Shown in pieces: positions 9,226-17,784 of a stretch of DNA of 64,000 nt. Numbering within the stretch: the stretch's first letter is position 1; the number at the start of each line of letters is the position of its first letter. The stretch covers positions 62,001 to 126,000 of the forward strand of contig JAVBLN010000003.1 in assembly GCA_031553495.1 (NCBI GenBank), given 5' to 3'. The translations under genes and the position numbers were made by a program. Under the pieces are notes generated by a model, which was not told the origin of the DNA, searched no databases, and saw nothing but the letters and a program-made list of their open reading frames with translations. The stretch is from Pinibacter sp031553495 (lineage in GTDB: Bacteria; Bacteroidota; Bacteroidia; Chitinophagales; Chitinophagaceae).

Positions 9226-9318
9226 AATTTAATAGATGTTAAATTGTGCATGTTATAAAAATTGTGCATGTTGAAACAAACAATATATACTTCAGGCAGG
9301 GTAATATTTTACAATATC

Positions 9319-9400
9319 TTTTTTTTGATACCGGCGTTAGTGGTGCTATTGAGCTTCGGTTGTGTCACTCACTTGTACGGTAGGAATTCTGTTGAGCGGG
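9319..9400 (+). repeat. Dispersed repeat copy 5 (forward)
   Basis: T8 tract, then a slightly diverged left half (GTTAGTGGTGCTATTGAGC) and canonical core. Inverted pair with copy 6 in the GH89/GH109 divergent gap. Confidence 0.9.
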
Positions 9401-9480
9401 TTGTTAGTTGTTGGTAAACGGACATATGAACCGATGTTCAACTTCTGATCTGCCGATTGTTCACTTGCCCACCGGCCACT

Positions 9481-9559
9481 TGCTCAATAGCATTCCTACC
9501 GTACAAGTGAGTGACACAACGATGCTTAATAGTAGCAATGCAGCCTGTTCCATAAAAAA
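9481..9559 (-). repeat. Dispersed repeat copy 6 (reverse)
   Basis: Canonical core and right half. The outer end reads CAGCCTGTTCCATAAAAAA instead of the usual CCGGT form. Confidence 0.88.
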
Positions 9560-9641
9560 TATTATTTGTTCAAACAGGTTGTTTATTTCAATTTTAGGAT
9601 CCAAAGTACTTTTTTATGTTTTTAAATATTCAATCTATTTT

Positions 9642-9657
9642 AATCAAACGTTTGCGT
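9642..9657. promoter_or_regulatory. Putative LacI-family operator upstream of GH109
   Basis: CAAACGTTTG (9645-9654) is a perfect 10-bp palindrome centred on CG. It is the best of three such sites and lies about 135 bp before the GH109 start. A LacI-family gene is at 11360-12379. Confidence 0.6.
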
Positions 9658-9790
9658 GTTACACTCTCGTAAATATTAGTGATATTTAGCATAGACAAGT
9701 TTTTAATCAATACCAGAAACAGAAGCCGCATTTAGTCGGCATTCTGTTTTTTTTAAAGCAACCATTTTTTAAAACCAAATAATTTAAGTC

Positions 9791-11242
9791 ATGTCATTAA
9801 ATCGAAGAAGTTTTTTACGTGGATTTGGATTAGTATCCGGAGGATTAGCTGTGGGTGTGCCAGGGTTTACAAGAAGCAGAACCGAAGAAGAATCAGTGTT
9901 TTTTCCTGAGGTGCAGGCCGGGAAACAGCGCTTTAATATGTGCGGATACGCCGCTCCAAAATTAGACAGAGTGCGGTTGGGTATTGTGGGCCTGGGAATG
10001 CGCGGGCCGGGTGCAGTGGAAAGAATGTCTTTTATAGAAGGTGTTGACATTAATGCGCTTTGCGATAAGTACTCGGATAGGGTAACGAAAGCGCAGGGTA
10101 TTCTTTCTAAAGCTGGTTTGTCGCCGGCAAAGGAATATTCGGGATCGGAAGGATGGAAAGCGATGTGCGAAAGTCCCGATATTGATGCGGTTTATATTTG
10201 CACGCCGTGGCATTTGCACACGCCAATGGCCGTGTATGCTATGCAGCATGGCAAACATGTATTTACTGAAGTGCCCGCTGCGGTTACGATTGATGAATGC
10301 TGGCAATTGGTGGAAACTTCTGAAAAAACACGCAAGCATTGCATGATGCTTGAAAACTGTTGTTATGACTTTTTTGAACTGCTTACTTTAAATATGACAC
10401 GGCAGGGATTATTTGGTGAATTGCTGCATGCAGAAGGTGCGTACATACATAACCTGCTCGATCTGAACTTTTCAAAACATGGATATGCCGATATGTGGCG
10501 CCTGAAAGAAAATGCTACCCGTAATGGTAATCTTTATCCCACACACGGATTAGGCCCGGTGGCACAGTGTCTTAATATAAATCGCGGCGACCAGATGGAT
10601 TATCTTGTGTCCATTTCTTCCAACGATTTTCAAATGGCGAAAACTGCTGATGAGCTGGCTGCAAAGGATGCTTTTTACAAAGAATTTACCAATAAAAAAT
10701 ATCGTGGCAATATGAATACATCAATAGTTAAAACCAAAAACGGTAAAACTATTATGATTCAGCACGACGTAACATCGCCCAATCCTTACTCACGCATTCA
10801 TCTTATAAAAGGAACTAAAGGAATGGCAATAAAATGGCCATCTCCCGAACGTATTGCCTTTGAGGATGAAAAATGGCTGAAACCCGATCAAATGAAGGAG
10901 GTGTATGCGAAATATACTCCGCCGATTGTTAAGCATGTGGGAGATATAGCAAAGAAAGTAGGTGGACATGGCGGAATGGATTTTATTATGGACTGGAGAC
11001 TTATAGACTGCCTGCGCAACGGTTTGCCGCTTGATCAGGATGTGTATGATGCAGCATTATGGAGTTGCATTTCACCGCTTAGTGAAAAGTCGGTTGCTAA
11101 CAGAGGCCGTTCAATGGATGTTCCTGATTTTACCAGGGGTAGCTGGAAAACCAATAAACCAATTGATACTACATTGAATGGAGGCGCCACCACCACTATT
11201 CGCAATGTAGATAGTAAAGGAAGCAAACAATTGGGGTTATAA
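9791..11242 (+). CDS. Gfo/Idh/MocA oxidoreductase-fold glycosidase, GH109 (alpha-N-acetylgalactosaminidase-like)
   Basis: 483 residues beginning with a twin-arginine-type leader (NRRSFLRGFGLVSGGLAVG), so probably exported folded with its NAD cofactor. A Rossmann motif (LGIVGLGMRGPG, ~63-75) and EVPAAVTIDECW (~160) match GH109 proteins, as does the later block YPTHGLGPVAQCLNINRGD (~255). GH109 enzymes use a transient NAD redox cycle to cleave alpha-GalNAc, for example from blood group A antigen. Together with the fucosidase and GH89 it would trim terminal sugars of mucin-like chains. Some relatives are uncharacterised oxidoreductases, so exact specificity is inferred. Confidence 0.85.
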   Translation: MSLNRRSFLRGFGLVSGGLAVGVPGFTRSRTEEESVFFPEVQAGKQRFNMCGYAAPKLDRVRLGIVGLGMRGPGAVERMSFIEGVDINALCDKYSDRVTKAQGILSKAGLSPAKEYSGSEGWKAMCESPDIDAVYICTPWHLHTPMAVYAMQHGKHVFTEVPAAVTIDECWQLVETSEKTRKHCMMLENCCYDFFELLTLNMTRQGLFGELLHAEGAYIHNLLDLNFSKHGYADMWRLKENATRNGNLYPTHGLGPVAQCLNINRGDQMDYLVSISSNDFQMAKTADELAAKDAFYKEFTNKKYRGNMNTSIVKTKNGKTIMIQHDVTSPNPYSRIHLIKGTKGMAIKWPSPERIAFEDEKWLKPDQMKEVYAKYTPPIVKHVGDIAKKVGGHGGMDFIMDWRLIDCLRNGLPLDQDVYDAALWSCISPLSEKSVANRGRSMDVPDFTRGSWKTNKPIDTTLNGGATTTIRNVDSKGSKQLGL

Positions 11243-11286
11243 GAAATGTGAAAATGTGTGGAATGTGAAAATGCGGAAATAAATTT

Positions 11287-11345
11287 GAGAATGTGCTAAT
11301 TTGAAAATGCAGTGTATAAATGCATTTTCAAATTAGCACATTCTC
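11287..11345. terminator. Perfect 25-bp inverted repeat between convergent GH109 and LacI genes
   Basis: GAGAATGTGCTAATTTG continuing to AAAATGCA (11287-11311) is matched exactly by its reverse complement at 11321-11345, with a 9-nt loop. It is built from the AT-rich TTTGAAAATGTG repeat seen elsewhere. A transcript from either side would form a long hairpin, so a terminator role is plausible. Confidence 0.6.
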
Positions 11346-11359
11346 ATTAATTCAATGAT

Positions 11360-12379
11360 TCAATTGTTGACTGCTAAAGTTGGTTCTATAATCACATGAT
11401 ATGGTTCCTGTTTTGTATTTGAAGGGGAATCGCTGAGAAGATCCAGTAAAATTTCCGCCGCTTTTTCACCTTGTGTATATGGGAATTGTTCTACCGAAGC
11501 TATAGGTGGCGTATCAAGATAATGGCATATTGGTAAATTGGCGAAGCTTACAAAACAAATATCTTCATTCACTTTAATATTGTTCTTCTTTGCATATTGA
11601 ATAGCATCCAGCGCTACATAATCGTTGAATGTTATAATTGCCGAAATTTTTTCTTTCAGGCTCATCAGGCGGCTCATTGCAGCCTGAGTGCCTTCTTTGG
11701 TAAGGTCTGTAGATGTTATAAAATCGGGGTTTATTTTAATGCGTCTTTTTTTATACAAAGTGTTCATATATGCGCCCAGCCTGTCTTTGCTTGCAACTAA
11801 TGTATCCGGCCCATTTATAAGACCAATATTGCGATGCTTCTGCTTAATTAAAAAATTCACCGCTTGCGACATGCCGTCTTCAATTTTACACGCCACATAG
11901 TGAATGCCTTCCATTTTAGGAATACGATCAAAGAATACGATCGGAATGTTATTTTTTTTGAGCATATTAAAATGCTCATAGTTTACCGAATTTTTCGCTA
12001 CTGAAATTATAACGCCATCAACGCGGTGGTTTTTCATCGTCTGCACAATCTGTTTTTCTGTATCTTCATCATCGTGCGACTGGCCAATAAGTATATTGTA
12101 TTTTTTTTCTTTTGCAAAATCTTCAATTCCGCAAATGGCTGTTGAGAAAAACGATTCTGATAAATTCGGCAAAATGACTCCTATAGTAAAAGTCTTTCCC
12201 TGTTTAAAAGAAATTGCTGCCTGATTGGGTTCATAATTCAGCTCTGCTGCTAATTGTTGTACACGGGTTTTGGTGCGCAGTCCAATGCTGTGATGATCAT
12301 GCAGTGCTCTCGAAACCGTTGAAACAGAAACATTTAAACGTTTCGCAATTTCTATAATGGTAGTAGATTTTTTTTCCAT
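11360..12379 (-). CDS. LacI-family transcriptional regulator
   Basis: 339 residues. The N-terminal HTH (TIIEIAKRLNVSVSTVSRAL, ~5-26, with the hinge around 50-60) is the classic LacI domain. Residues ~62-339 form a periplasmic-binding-protein-like sensor (IGVILPNLSESFFSTAICGI, VDGVIIS, NIGLINGPD, DYVALDAIQYAKK, ASVEQFPYTQGEKAAEILLD). It lies at the edge of the glycan locus, convergent with GH109. Three CG-centred palindromes at 1056, 4851 and 9645 are the obvious candidate operators. The effector sugar cannot be read out, and no operator-like site is seen in front of its own start. Confidence 0.9.
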   Translation of the reverse strand: MEKKSTTIIEIAKRLNVSVSTVSRALHDHHSIGLRTKTRVQQLAAELNYEPNQAAISFKQGKTFTIGVILPNLSESFFSTAICGIEDFAKEKKYNILIGQSHDDEDTEKQIVQTMKNHRVDGVIISVAKNSVNYEHFNMLKKNNIPIVFFDRIPKMEGIHYVACKIEDGMSQAVNFLIKQKHRNIGLINGPDTLVASKDRLGAYMNTLYKKRRIKINPDFITSTDLTKEGTQAAMSRLMSLKEKISAIITFNDYVALDAIQYAKKNNIKVNEDICFVSFANLPICHYLDTPPIASVEQFPYTQGEKAAEILLDLLSDSPSNTKQEPYHVIIEPTLAVNN

Positions 12380-12501
12380 GACAATTGCTGAGATTGCTAA
12401 GGTAACTGAAAATACTTTTCCATCGGAAAGAGAGTAGGGGAGAAATCGGAAAACGTAAAACTGTATATCCTCGTTTTCTACTGAATTGCAACAATAAATT
12501 A

Positions 12502-13047
12502 TTACTCTTTCAGTTGTTGTTTGTAAATATCAAAAAGAGAATTGTTAATATCAGACAACATTCTAACTAATTCTCTTTCATTTTCCCTTATTTCCTCCAG
12601 TTTTGTTTCAATTTCAAATTTTTGTTTGGGTGAATGTAAGTATTCACCCGAAAGTAGTTTTTCTATTGTGTTTCTTATCCTGTTCTTTTGTTCATGGGTG
12701 CATATGACAACTGAGGTGTTGTCCGTTTTGTTATGAATTTTTTCAAGAAATAATAAAGACTGTGTATATTTTTCTTCTAATCTTTCCAGAATTTTATCTA
12801 CCTCTTCTTTTTTTGCAGCCCTGTTTCGCACAATTAATTTTTCAATTAACAACCTGCCATCCCTTAGCACTTCAAGCAATTCCTGGATCATTTTCAACTC
12901 TTGTTGCAACTTGTTTTCAACATAACTTTTTTCCAGGCCAATAATCGCTTTATACTTTTCCAATTGCCTGTTGGTAAAGTAAACCCAGAATAATGAAACC
13001 AATGAAATGCAAAGGGCTACAATTGAAATTATGTCTTTGGGCTCCAT
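12502..13047 (-). CDS. Membrane-anchored coiled-coil protein of unknown function
   Basis: 181 residues: one N-terminal membrane helix (IISIVALCISLVSLFWVYF, ~5-24), then a long charged, heptad-like helical body to the end, predicted to lie in the cytoplasm. No enzymatic motif. Its start overlaps the end of the upstream 148-aa gene by 19 bp, so the two are probably co-transcribed and perhaps translationally coupled. I do not recognise either family. Confidence 0.65.
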   Translation of the reverse strand: MEPKDIISIVALCISLVSLFWVYFTNRQLEKYKAIIGLEKSYVENKLQQELKMIQELLEVLRDGRLLIEKLIVRNRAAKKEEVDKILERLEEKYTQSLLFLEKIHNKTDNTSVVICTHEQKNRIRNTIEKLLSGEYLHSPKQKFEIETKLEEIRENERELVRMLSDINNSLFDIYKQQLKE

Positions 13048-13472
13048 AAAATATTGTATAGGTTATGTTCCGTTTCAAAATTGCGATTACACCACTCAAA
13101 AAAATCGGGATCTTTTTTAAAAATATTGTTAGTGTCCGGGTGATTGATATTTTCAAGCAAATAGGTTAAATGGCCATTAGACTTTTTGATGGAATTAATG
13201 GCATCCATGAATTCTTGCGTTCTCAGGTATATTGTTAGTCCCAAATGAAAGGCCAATACTTGTGGTTTATAAAGATGGATGGCTTCTTTAATGTTAGAGA
13301 TCATATCGTATTCAACATTGGTTTTTGGCAATGCGCCGTCTCGCGTTAATTCCAGCAGATAAGCCAGATGGGCGTCAATTCCCAGACCGGCCAAATTTCT
13401 GATATGCTTTCTTTTTTCTTCAAGCTCGGGCCCTTTGTTGTAAGAAGCGAAAACTACGATTGCTTCATTCAT
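13029..13472 (-). CDS. Hypothetical soluble protein
   Basis: 147 residues from ATG 13472 (MNEAIVVFASYNKGPELEEK); a start 39 bp upstream is possible but gives an unlikely leader. No signal or membrane segment. The pattern of Asp/His/Glu does not match an enzyme family I can name. First gene of a two-gene unit with the coiled-coil membrane protein downstream (19 bp overlap). A physical pairing of a cytoplasmic protein with a membrane-tethered partner is a guess from this arrangement. Confidence 0.55.
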   Translation of the reverse strand: MNEAIVVFASYNKGPELEEKRKHIRNLAGLGIDAHLAYLLELTRDGALPKTNVEYDMISNIKEAIHLYKPQVLAFHLGLTIYLRTQEFMDAINSIKKSNGHLTYLLENINHPDTNNIFKKDPDFFEWCNRNFETEHNLYNILWSPKT

Positions 13473-13721
13473 ATGAGTAGGTTTTAATTGACAATGAAAA
13501 TGAAGAAACACTTGTCATTTGCCACAAAATTTGAACCCTGATTATTTGCCACAAATGCTAAAGAACACCCGGCCCAATGTATGTTGAAAGTTCAATAAGC
13601 GGTCAAGAATTATTAAGGAATTGGATGCTATTGAAGATGTAATAAAGATAGAAAAAATGAAGCGAATTTTAAAGGCCAGGATCCTAAAATAGTTGAAAAT
13701 TGAAAACTCAAAACTCATTAC

Positions 13722-13800
13722 TTTTTTGTAATCAACGGTAGTGCTGCTATTAAGCATCGTTGTGTCACTCACTTGTACGGTTGGAATGCTAATGAGCGGG
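13722..13800 (+). repeat. Dispersed repeat copy 7 (forward)
   Basis: Left half GGTAGTGCTGCTATTAAGC, canonical core; right half variant GGTTGGAATGCTAATGAGC. With reverse copy 8 it brackets the two membrane-protein genes at 13925-15047. Confidence 0.9.
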
Positions 13801-13924
13801 TTGTTGGTTGGCAGTTGTTGGTATGGCAGAACCGGCAACTATACAGTATTTCAGTTATTTGAAATTGGAGTATGTAATATGAACAACATAAAAGATTCGT
13901 AGTCGAAATGAAGGACGAGAAATC

Positions 13925-14461
13925 TCAAGTTCTCCAATTACACTTCCTTTCTTCCAACTGGTTAAGCCATTCTTCAATCGCCTGAACTACAAATTTTTCA
14001 GTTTTATTGTTTGTGGTACTTACTAACAAGCCATTATCACTTAATCCTAAAATTTTGTATCTGTCAATTTTATCAATGTCCGGCAAATTGATGGAAATTT
14101 CGTGATTTTGAATATTGAATTTGTGAGATTTGAAGACCAGTCGCTTGTTGGTCAGGTACAATTTTTCGCCTACACCTTCTATTCCTTTAAAATGATTAGC
14201 TTCTGTATCAAACAATATAGATTCATTCGCATGTGTTTCAATCTTTGTATCCTTAGTTAGCATTTTAGAGTTAGCAAAAAGTCTCATAACCCAACCAAAT
14301 AAGAATCCGGCTAAGGCGCCAGCAATTAATCCTTTTAGAATTATGATAATTATATTTGTAAAAGTCAGATTGGAATGTGTCAGCAGGTTTTGAATATCGT
14401 ACACTACTGCCATAACAATTCCAAAAAACATTCCCAATTTGAATGTATTTTTTTTATCCAT
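13925..14461 (-). CDS. GRAM/PH-like domain membrane protein
   Basis: 178 residues. Two hydrophobic segments come first (LGMFFGIVMAVVYDI ~8-22; IIIIILKGLIAGALAGFLFG ~37-56), followed by a cytoplasmic part with the GRAM-like core EGVGEKLYLTNKRLVFKSH (~95-115), a hydrophobic strand pattern and a C-terminal helix. Such domains bind lipids or serve as stress-envelope modules in bacteria. The next gene is another small two-helix membrane protein with a PH-like tail, so the pair may be one unit. Function unknown. Confidence 0.65.
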   Translation of the reverse strand: MDKKNTFKLGMFFGIVMAVVYDIQNLLTHSNLTFTNIIIIILKGLIAGALAGFLFGWVMRLFANSKMLTKDTKIETHANESILFDTEANHFKGIEGVGEKLYLTNKRLVFKSHKFNIQNHEISINLPDIDKIDRYKILGLSDNGLLVSTTNNKTEKFVVQAIEEWLNQLEERKCNWRT

Positions 14462-14552
14462 TTTATGAAATTGAAGTGCTTTTCAAATGTTGCACGGCTA
14501 ACAGATTTTAACTACTCATAACGCTGGTGAGCAATGTGAATTTTACGCGATA

Positions 14553-15047
14553 TCAAACTTCCTTCCATTTTGTTTCAAAACTAATTCCTTTCTCTTTGCA
14601 TTCCTTTTTCAAAACTTCATTTAATTCATTTATTTTTTGCTTGCTTAACCCCGAAAGCGAAGTTTTAACACATCTGTTGTTTAATTGAAAATTAATGATG
14701 GAATAATCAACCTTTATTGATTTTATATGATGCCACAACAAATTTTTCTTATCGTATAATGGTGTTCTTTGCCATTTAATACCATCATCATTTATTATGA
14801 AATATTGCTTAAAAATTAACTGTCCTGATATTATAAAAACAGTTTGGAATATTATCATCAGCCAGAATATAATCTGGAAATAATTAGTCCATTTATACGG
14901 ATTGCGGATAGAATAAACAATCCAAAATATTAAACCGGAAAAAGAAAGCGCAATAAGAAAGTAGCCAATGATTTTAAAAATGAGTCTTTTTCTTTTTTCC
15001 AGGAAATTAATCTCAATGCTTGTTTTCATAAAATAGGGTTTGTTCAT
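14553..15047 (-). CDS. Small two-helix membrane protein, YcxB/PH-like
   Basis: 164 residues. Two membrane segments (FKIIGYFLIALSFSGLIFWIV ~24-44 and FQIIFWLMIIFQTVFIISGQ ~56-75) are followed by a beta-rich cytoplasmic tail (FIINDDGIKWQRTPLYDKKN, then LLWHHIKSIKV) that resembles YcxB-like or bPH domains. ATG 15047 is used; a second ATG six codons in (MKTSIEINF) is equally possible. No enzyme motif. Probably functionally linked to the GRAM-like gene 91 bp downstream. Confidence 0.6.
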   Translation of the reverse strand: MNKPYFMKTSIEINFLEKRKRLIFKIIGYFLIALSFSGLIFWIVYSIRNPYKWTNYFQIIFWLMIIFQTVFIISGQLIFKQYFIINDDGIKWQRTPLYDKKNLLWHHIKSIKVDYSIINFQLNNRCVKTSLSGLSKQKINELNEVLKKECKEKGISFETKWKEV

Positions 15048-15214
15048 CTAATTTACATCATTTTTAAGTGAATAGGATTTGCAAGCCGTGCAGAGCGCAT
15101 ATAGTTGAAAATTGAAAGTTAAAATTTGAAAGTGCTGTATGCATGAGTCACTGAAAACGATTGGAGATGAAAGTTGAAAAAATTGTTGAGATTACGAATA
15201 TCCGCTTAGTGCGT

Positions 15215-15252
15215 AGGACTCCCTTCTCCTTTGGGGAAGGGCCGGGGATGAG
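15215..15252. repeat. CTCCTTTGGGGAAGGGCCGG-type repeat
   Basis: A short GC-rich repeat ending GGGGATGAGGC; it recurs at 25283-25321 and, as a hairpin fragment, at 37988-38012. Such units are common in Bacteroidota intergenic DNA. Confidence 0.6.
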
Positions 15253-15255
15253 GCT

Positions 15256-15331
15256 GCCCAATAGCATTACTACCGTACAAGTGAGTGACACAACGATGCT
15301 TAATAGTAGCACTACCGTCGGTACCAAAAAA
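15256..15331 (-). repeat. Dispersed repeat copy 8 (reverse)
   Basis: Canonical; its A6 end stops 14 bp from the TPR gene's stop codon. Confidence 0.9.
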
Positions 15332-15345
15332 TCATTGTATATATT

Positions 15346-17079
15346 TTAATCCGCAATACTGGATGAAGATGTAATGCTGATGTCGGCATATTGCCATGAT
15401 GCGTCAAACGCAGATTTGGCCATTTGCGCCTCATTGTTTTTTTGCTGCCGGTTTAAGGCAGTGTGCAGCCCGATTAATGCCCAACCATTCTTGCGCCATG
15501 TTTGCAAATCCCGGTTGTACACCTTTTCCGCTTCGCTATATTTCCCGGATTTAAGCAGCGCGGCTCCTAAGTGATGCCTGACCGAGAAAAACCAATCCGG
15601 AGGTTCATTATAATTTAAATTATCTTCAATGGCCACCGCTTCTTTCAGTATTGATATTGATTTGTCCGGTTGGCCTTGCTTCTGCGCGATACCTGCCGAT
15701 AATACTTTTGATGCGATCTGCACAAGGTCTGCAGTGGTATTTATGCTCCAAACAGTAAGGTGCTGCAATGCGGTATCTGCGGCCAGCGAATCGAGAAGTG
15801 CTTTTTCTTTTAACGCGTTAGGGAGGTCGCGCTTCCCCAAAAATGCCATACCTCTCGCGTAATGCCAGATTGCCTGCGGATATGCAAGATCCTTTGGCGG
15901 AACGGGTAGCGAAAGAATAGTATCCCACATGGAAAATTTAGCTGCAATGTAATAGGGAATGGTATAATAGTGCTGCAAAGTTCCCCAACCGGGCATGCGC
16001 ATAATGTCTTCCGAAGTGTGTTGATGCAGTTTTGTAGCGGCACTCCAGGCTAGTTTCGAATTGCCTTCCAGCGTAGCCGTTGCTGCCAGAAAGTGATAAT
16101 TGTGCGGATAATAAGCAAGCGGATAAGCGCCCTGTGCATGACATGCGGTGGTATACACGCTATCAACCGCAACAGCGCGAATATTTGAAAGTGAGCCCAG
16201 GTGATAATCGCCGGTATTAATGTAAATATGAGATGGCATATGAACCAAATGTCCCGCGCCGGGAACCAATGAATCCAACAGTTTGGCACTTGCCAGCGCT
16301 TTTTCGGGGGTAGCGGAGGTTTCCAACGCGTGTACATAAAAATGATGAGCACCGGGATGCATCGGATTTGTTTTCAGAAGATGTTCCAATACTGCAATTA
16401 TTTCATGTGTCCATTTACGTGGTAGTTTTGTTTTTTTGTCGTACAAGTCCCACGGATGAAGATCCATTAATGCCTCCGCGTAAAGCGCACCTACATCAGG
16501 GTCGGAAGAATATTTGTCATACACTTTTTTCATGGTGGTCGCATAAGCAACGTCCAAAGGCTTACGGTCTGCCGGCGGTTGCGCTGCATACCGTAATGTT
16601 AATGCATCAATAAGCGCGATTTCTTTTGGTGCACAGTTTTGTGAATGCTGTTTCGCTTTCAACGCCGCGTCGTAGGCACGTTGAAAATTATCTTCCTCCA
16701 TTCCTGCATTGTAGTTAGGGCCAAGCACATACGCGAACCCCCAGTAGGCCATAGCGCATGTGGAATCAAGGCGGGCGGCTTCGTAAAACGACCTTGCGGC
16801 TTCGGCATGATTAAAGCCGTAAGCTAGCATCATTCCCTGGTTAAAGTATTCCTGCGCTTCTTTATTGCTTGTGGAAATTTTAAAATCAATGCCCTGTAAG
16901 CCTTCAAATTTCGGGGCTTTAATGCCGGAGGTATACCAGTCTTTGTCTGTAGTTTTGGCGCTATAACATCCTATTGTTTGCAAAGTTTTAGCAGAAGCCT
17001 GCTCTTTATTTTTCTGTGTGCTGTTGTTGCATGCGAAGAAGATAAAAATTGCCGTATGCATTAAATAACGGTGCTTCAT
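15346..17079 (-). CDS. TPR-repeat lipoprotein
   Basis: 577 residues from ATG 17079. This start gives a clean lipoprotein signal (MKHRYLMHTAIFIFFAC, lipid-attachment Cys at 17), which a start 75 bp upstream would not. The mature part contains TPR-like helix pairs (NQGMMLAYGFNHAEAARSFY, EAARLDSTCAMAYWGFAYVL), a HPGAHHFYVHALE block, and C-terminal TPRs (AALLKSGKYSEAEKVYNRDL). It resembles the tetratricopeptide proteins of unknown function common in soil Bacteroidota. Probably periplasmic or on the outer membrane; a scaffold role is only a family-level expectation. Confidence 0.8.
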   Translation of the reverse strand: MKHRYLMHTAIFIFFACNNSTQKNKEQASAKTLQTIGCYSAKTTDKDWYTSGIKAPKFEGLQGIDFKISTSNKEAQEYFNQGMMLAYGFNHAEAARSFYEAARLDSTCAMAYWGFAYVLGPNYNAGMEEDNFQRAYDAALKAKQHSQNCAPKEIALIDALTLRYAAQPPADRKPLDVAYATTMKKVYDKYSSDPDVGALYAEALMDLHPWDLYDKKTKLPRKWTHEIIAVLEHLLKTNPMHPGAHHFYVHALETSATPEKALASAKLLDSLVPGAGHLVHMPSHIYINTGDYHLGSLSNIRAVAVDSVYTTACHAQGAYPLAYYPHNYHFLAATATLEGNSKLAWSAATKLHQHTSEDIMRMPGWGTLQHYYTIPYYIAAKFSMWDTILSLPVPPKDLAYPQAIWHYARGMAFLGKRDLPNALKEKALLDSLAADTALQHLTVWSINTTADLVQIASKVLSAGIAQKQGQPDKSISILKEAVAIEDNLNYNEPPDWFFSVRHHLGAALLKSGKYSEAEKVYNRDLQTWRKNGWALIGLHTALNRQQKNNEAQMAKSAFDASWQYADISITSSSSIAD

Positions 17080-17210
17080 AACAGATCTGTTTTGTTTTTG
17101 AGATTGGCGCAGAAACTTCGCACATTGGTCAAGGTTAGGTGGTTTGATTTTCATCTACCAATTTAATAATTCAAATCAAATTTTGCAACAGCGTAATTTT
17201 TCGAGGTTAT

Positions 17211-17290
17211 TATTATGGAACCGGCATTTGAGCCTTGATTGGGCTTCGGTTGTGTCACTCACTTGTACGGTAGTAACTTTAGTGGGCAGC
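17211..17290 (+). repeat. Dispersed repeat copy 9 (forward)
   Basis: Left half of the GAGCCTTGATTGGGC type, canonical core, right half shortened (GGTAGTAACTTTAGTGGGC). Confidence 0.85.
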
Positions 17291-17324
17291 GGGCAGTAGA
17301 GAAATCAGAAGGCGGAAGAAATTG

Positions 17325-17432
17325 TTAACCACAAGGTTCACCAGGAAAGCACAAGGCACACAAGAGTTGGTAACAATTCAGCAAACCCTTGTGTACCCTT
17401 TGTGCCTCTATTGTGCCCCTGTGGTTAAACAA
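17325..17432. repeat. CACAAGG palindromic repeat (long hairpin)
   Basis: TTAACCACAAGG on one side and CCTGTGGTTAA on the other enclose CACAAGGCACACAAG / CTTGTGTACCCTTTGTG, forming a ~108-bp imperfect hairpin. Relatives are at 22061, 29440, 49735 and 59217. Confidence 0.7.
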
Positions 17433-17529
17433 CGGTGACACAGAAGAAATGGAGTTGTACACTACCATTCGACACTCTGAAATTTTGAGAATATACCAAG
17501 AATTGGTACCTTTGAGAAAACTTCGAACA

Positions 17530-17784
17530 ATGGCAAAAAATACTTCCATTCTATTAGGTGATTATTTTGAAAACTTCATTAACTGCCAAATTCAAAGCGG
17601 ACGTTTTTCATCAGCCAGCGAGGTTGTGAGGACAGCTTTACGTCTATTTGAACAAGAAGAAAATCAAAAAAACGAACTCATTAAAGAACTCAAAAAGGGG
17701 GAAAAATCAGGGTTTATTCCCAAATTTGACCGGAAAAAATTCATCAAAAATCTTCATAGCAAATATGTGACTAATGAGTTATAA
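17530..17784 (+). CDS. parD: ParD-family antitoxin
   Basis: 84 residues from ATG 17530 (MAKNTSILLGDYFENFINCQ). An N-terminal ribbon-helix-helix (SILLGDYFENFI, then RFSSASEVVRTALRLFEQEE) is characteristic of ParD/CopG-like antitoxins that bind DNA and mask the toxin through the C-terminal tail (GEKSGFIPKFDRKKFIKNL). Its end overlaps the parE start by 11 bp, the usual toxin-antitoxin coupling. Longer upstream starts would run through a palindromic repeat and are rejected. Expected to repress its own promoter. Confidence 0.9.
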   Translation: MAKNTSILLGDYFENFINCQIQSGRFSSASEVVRTALRLFEQEENQKNELIKELKKGEKSGFIPKFDRKKFIKNLHSKYVTNEL

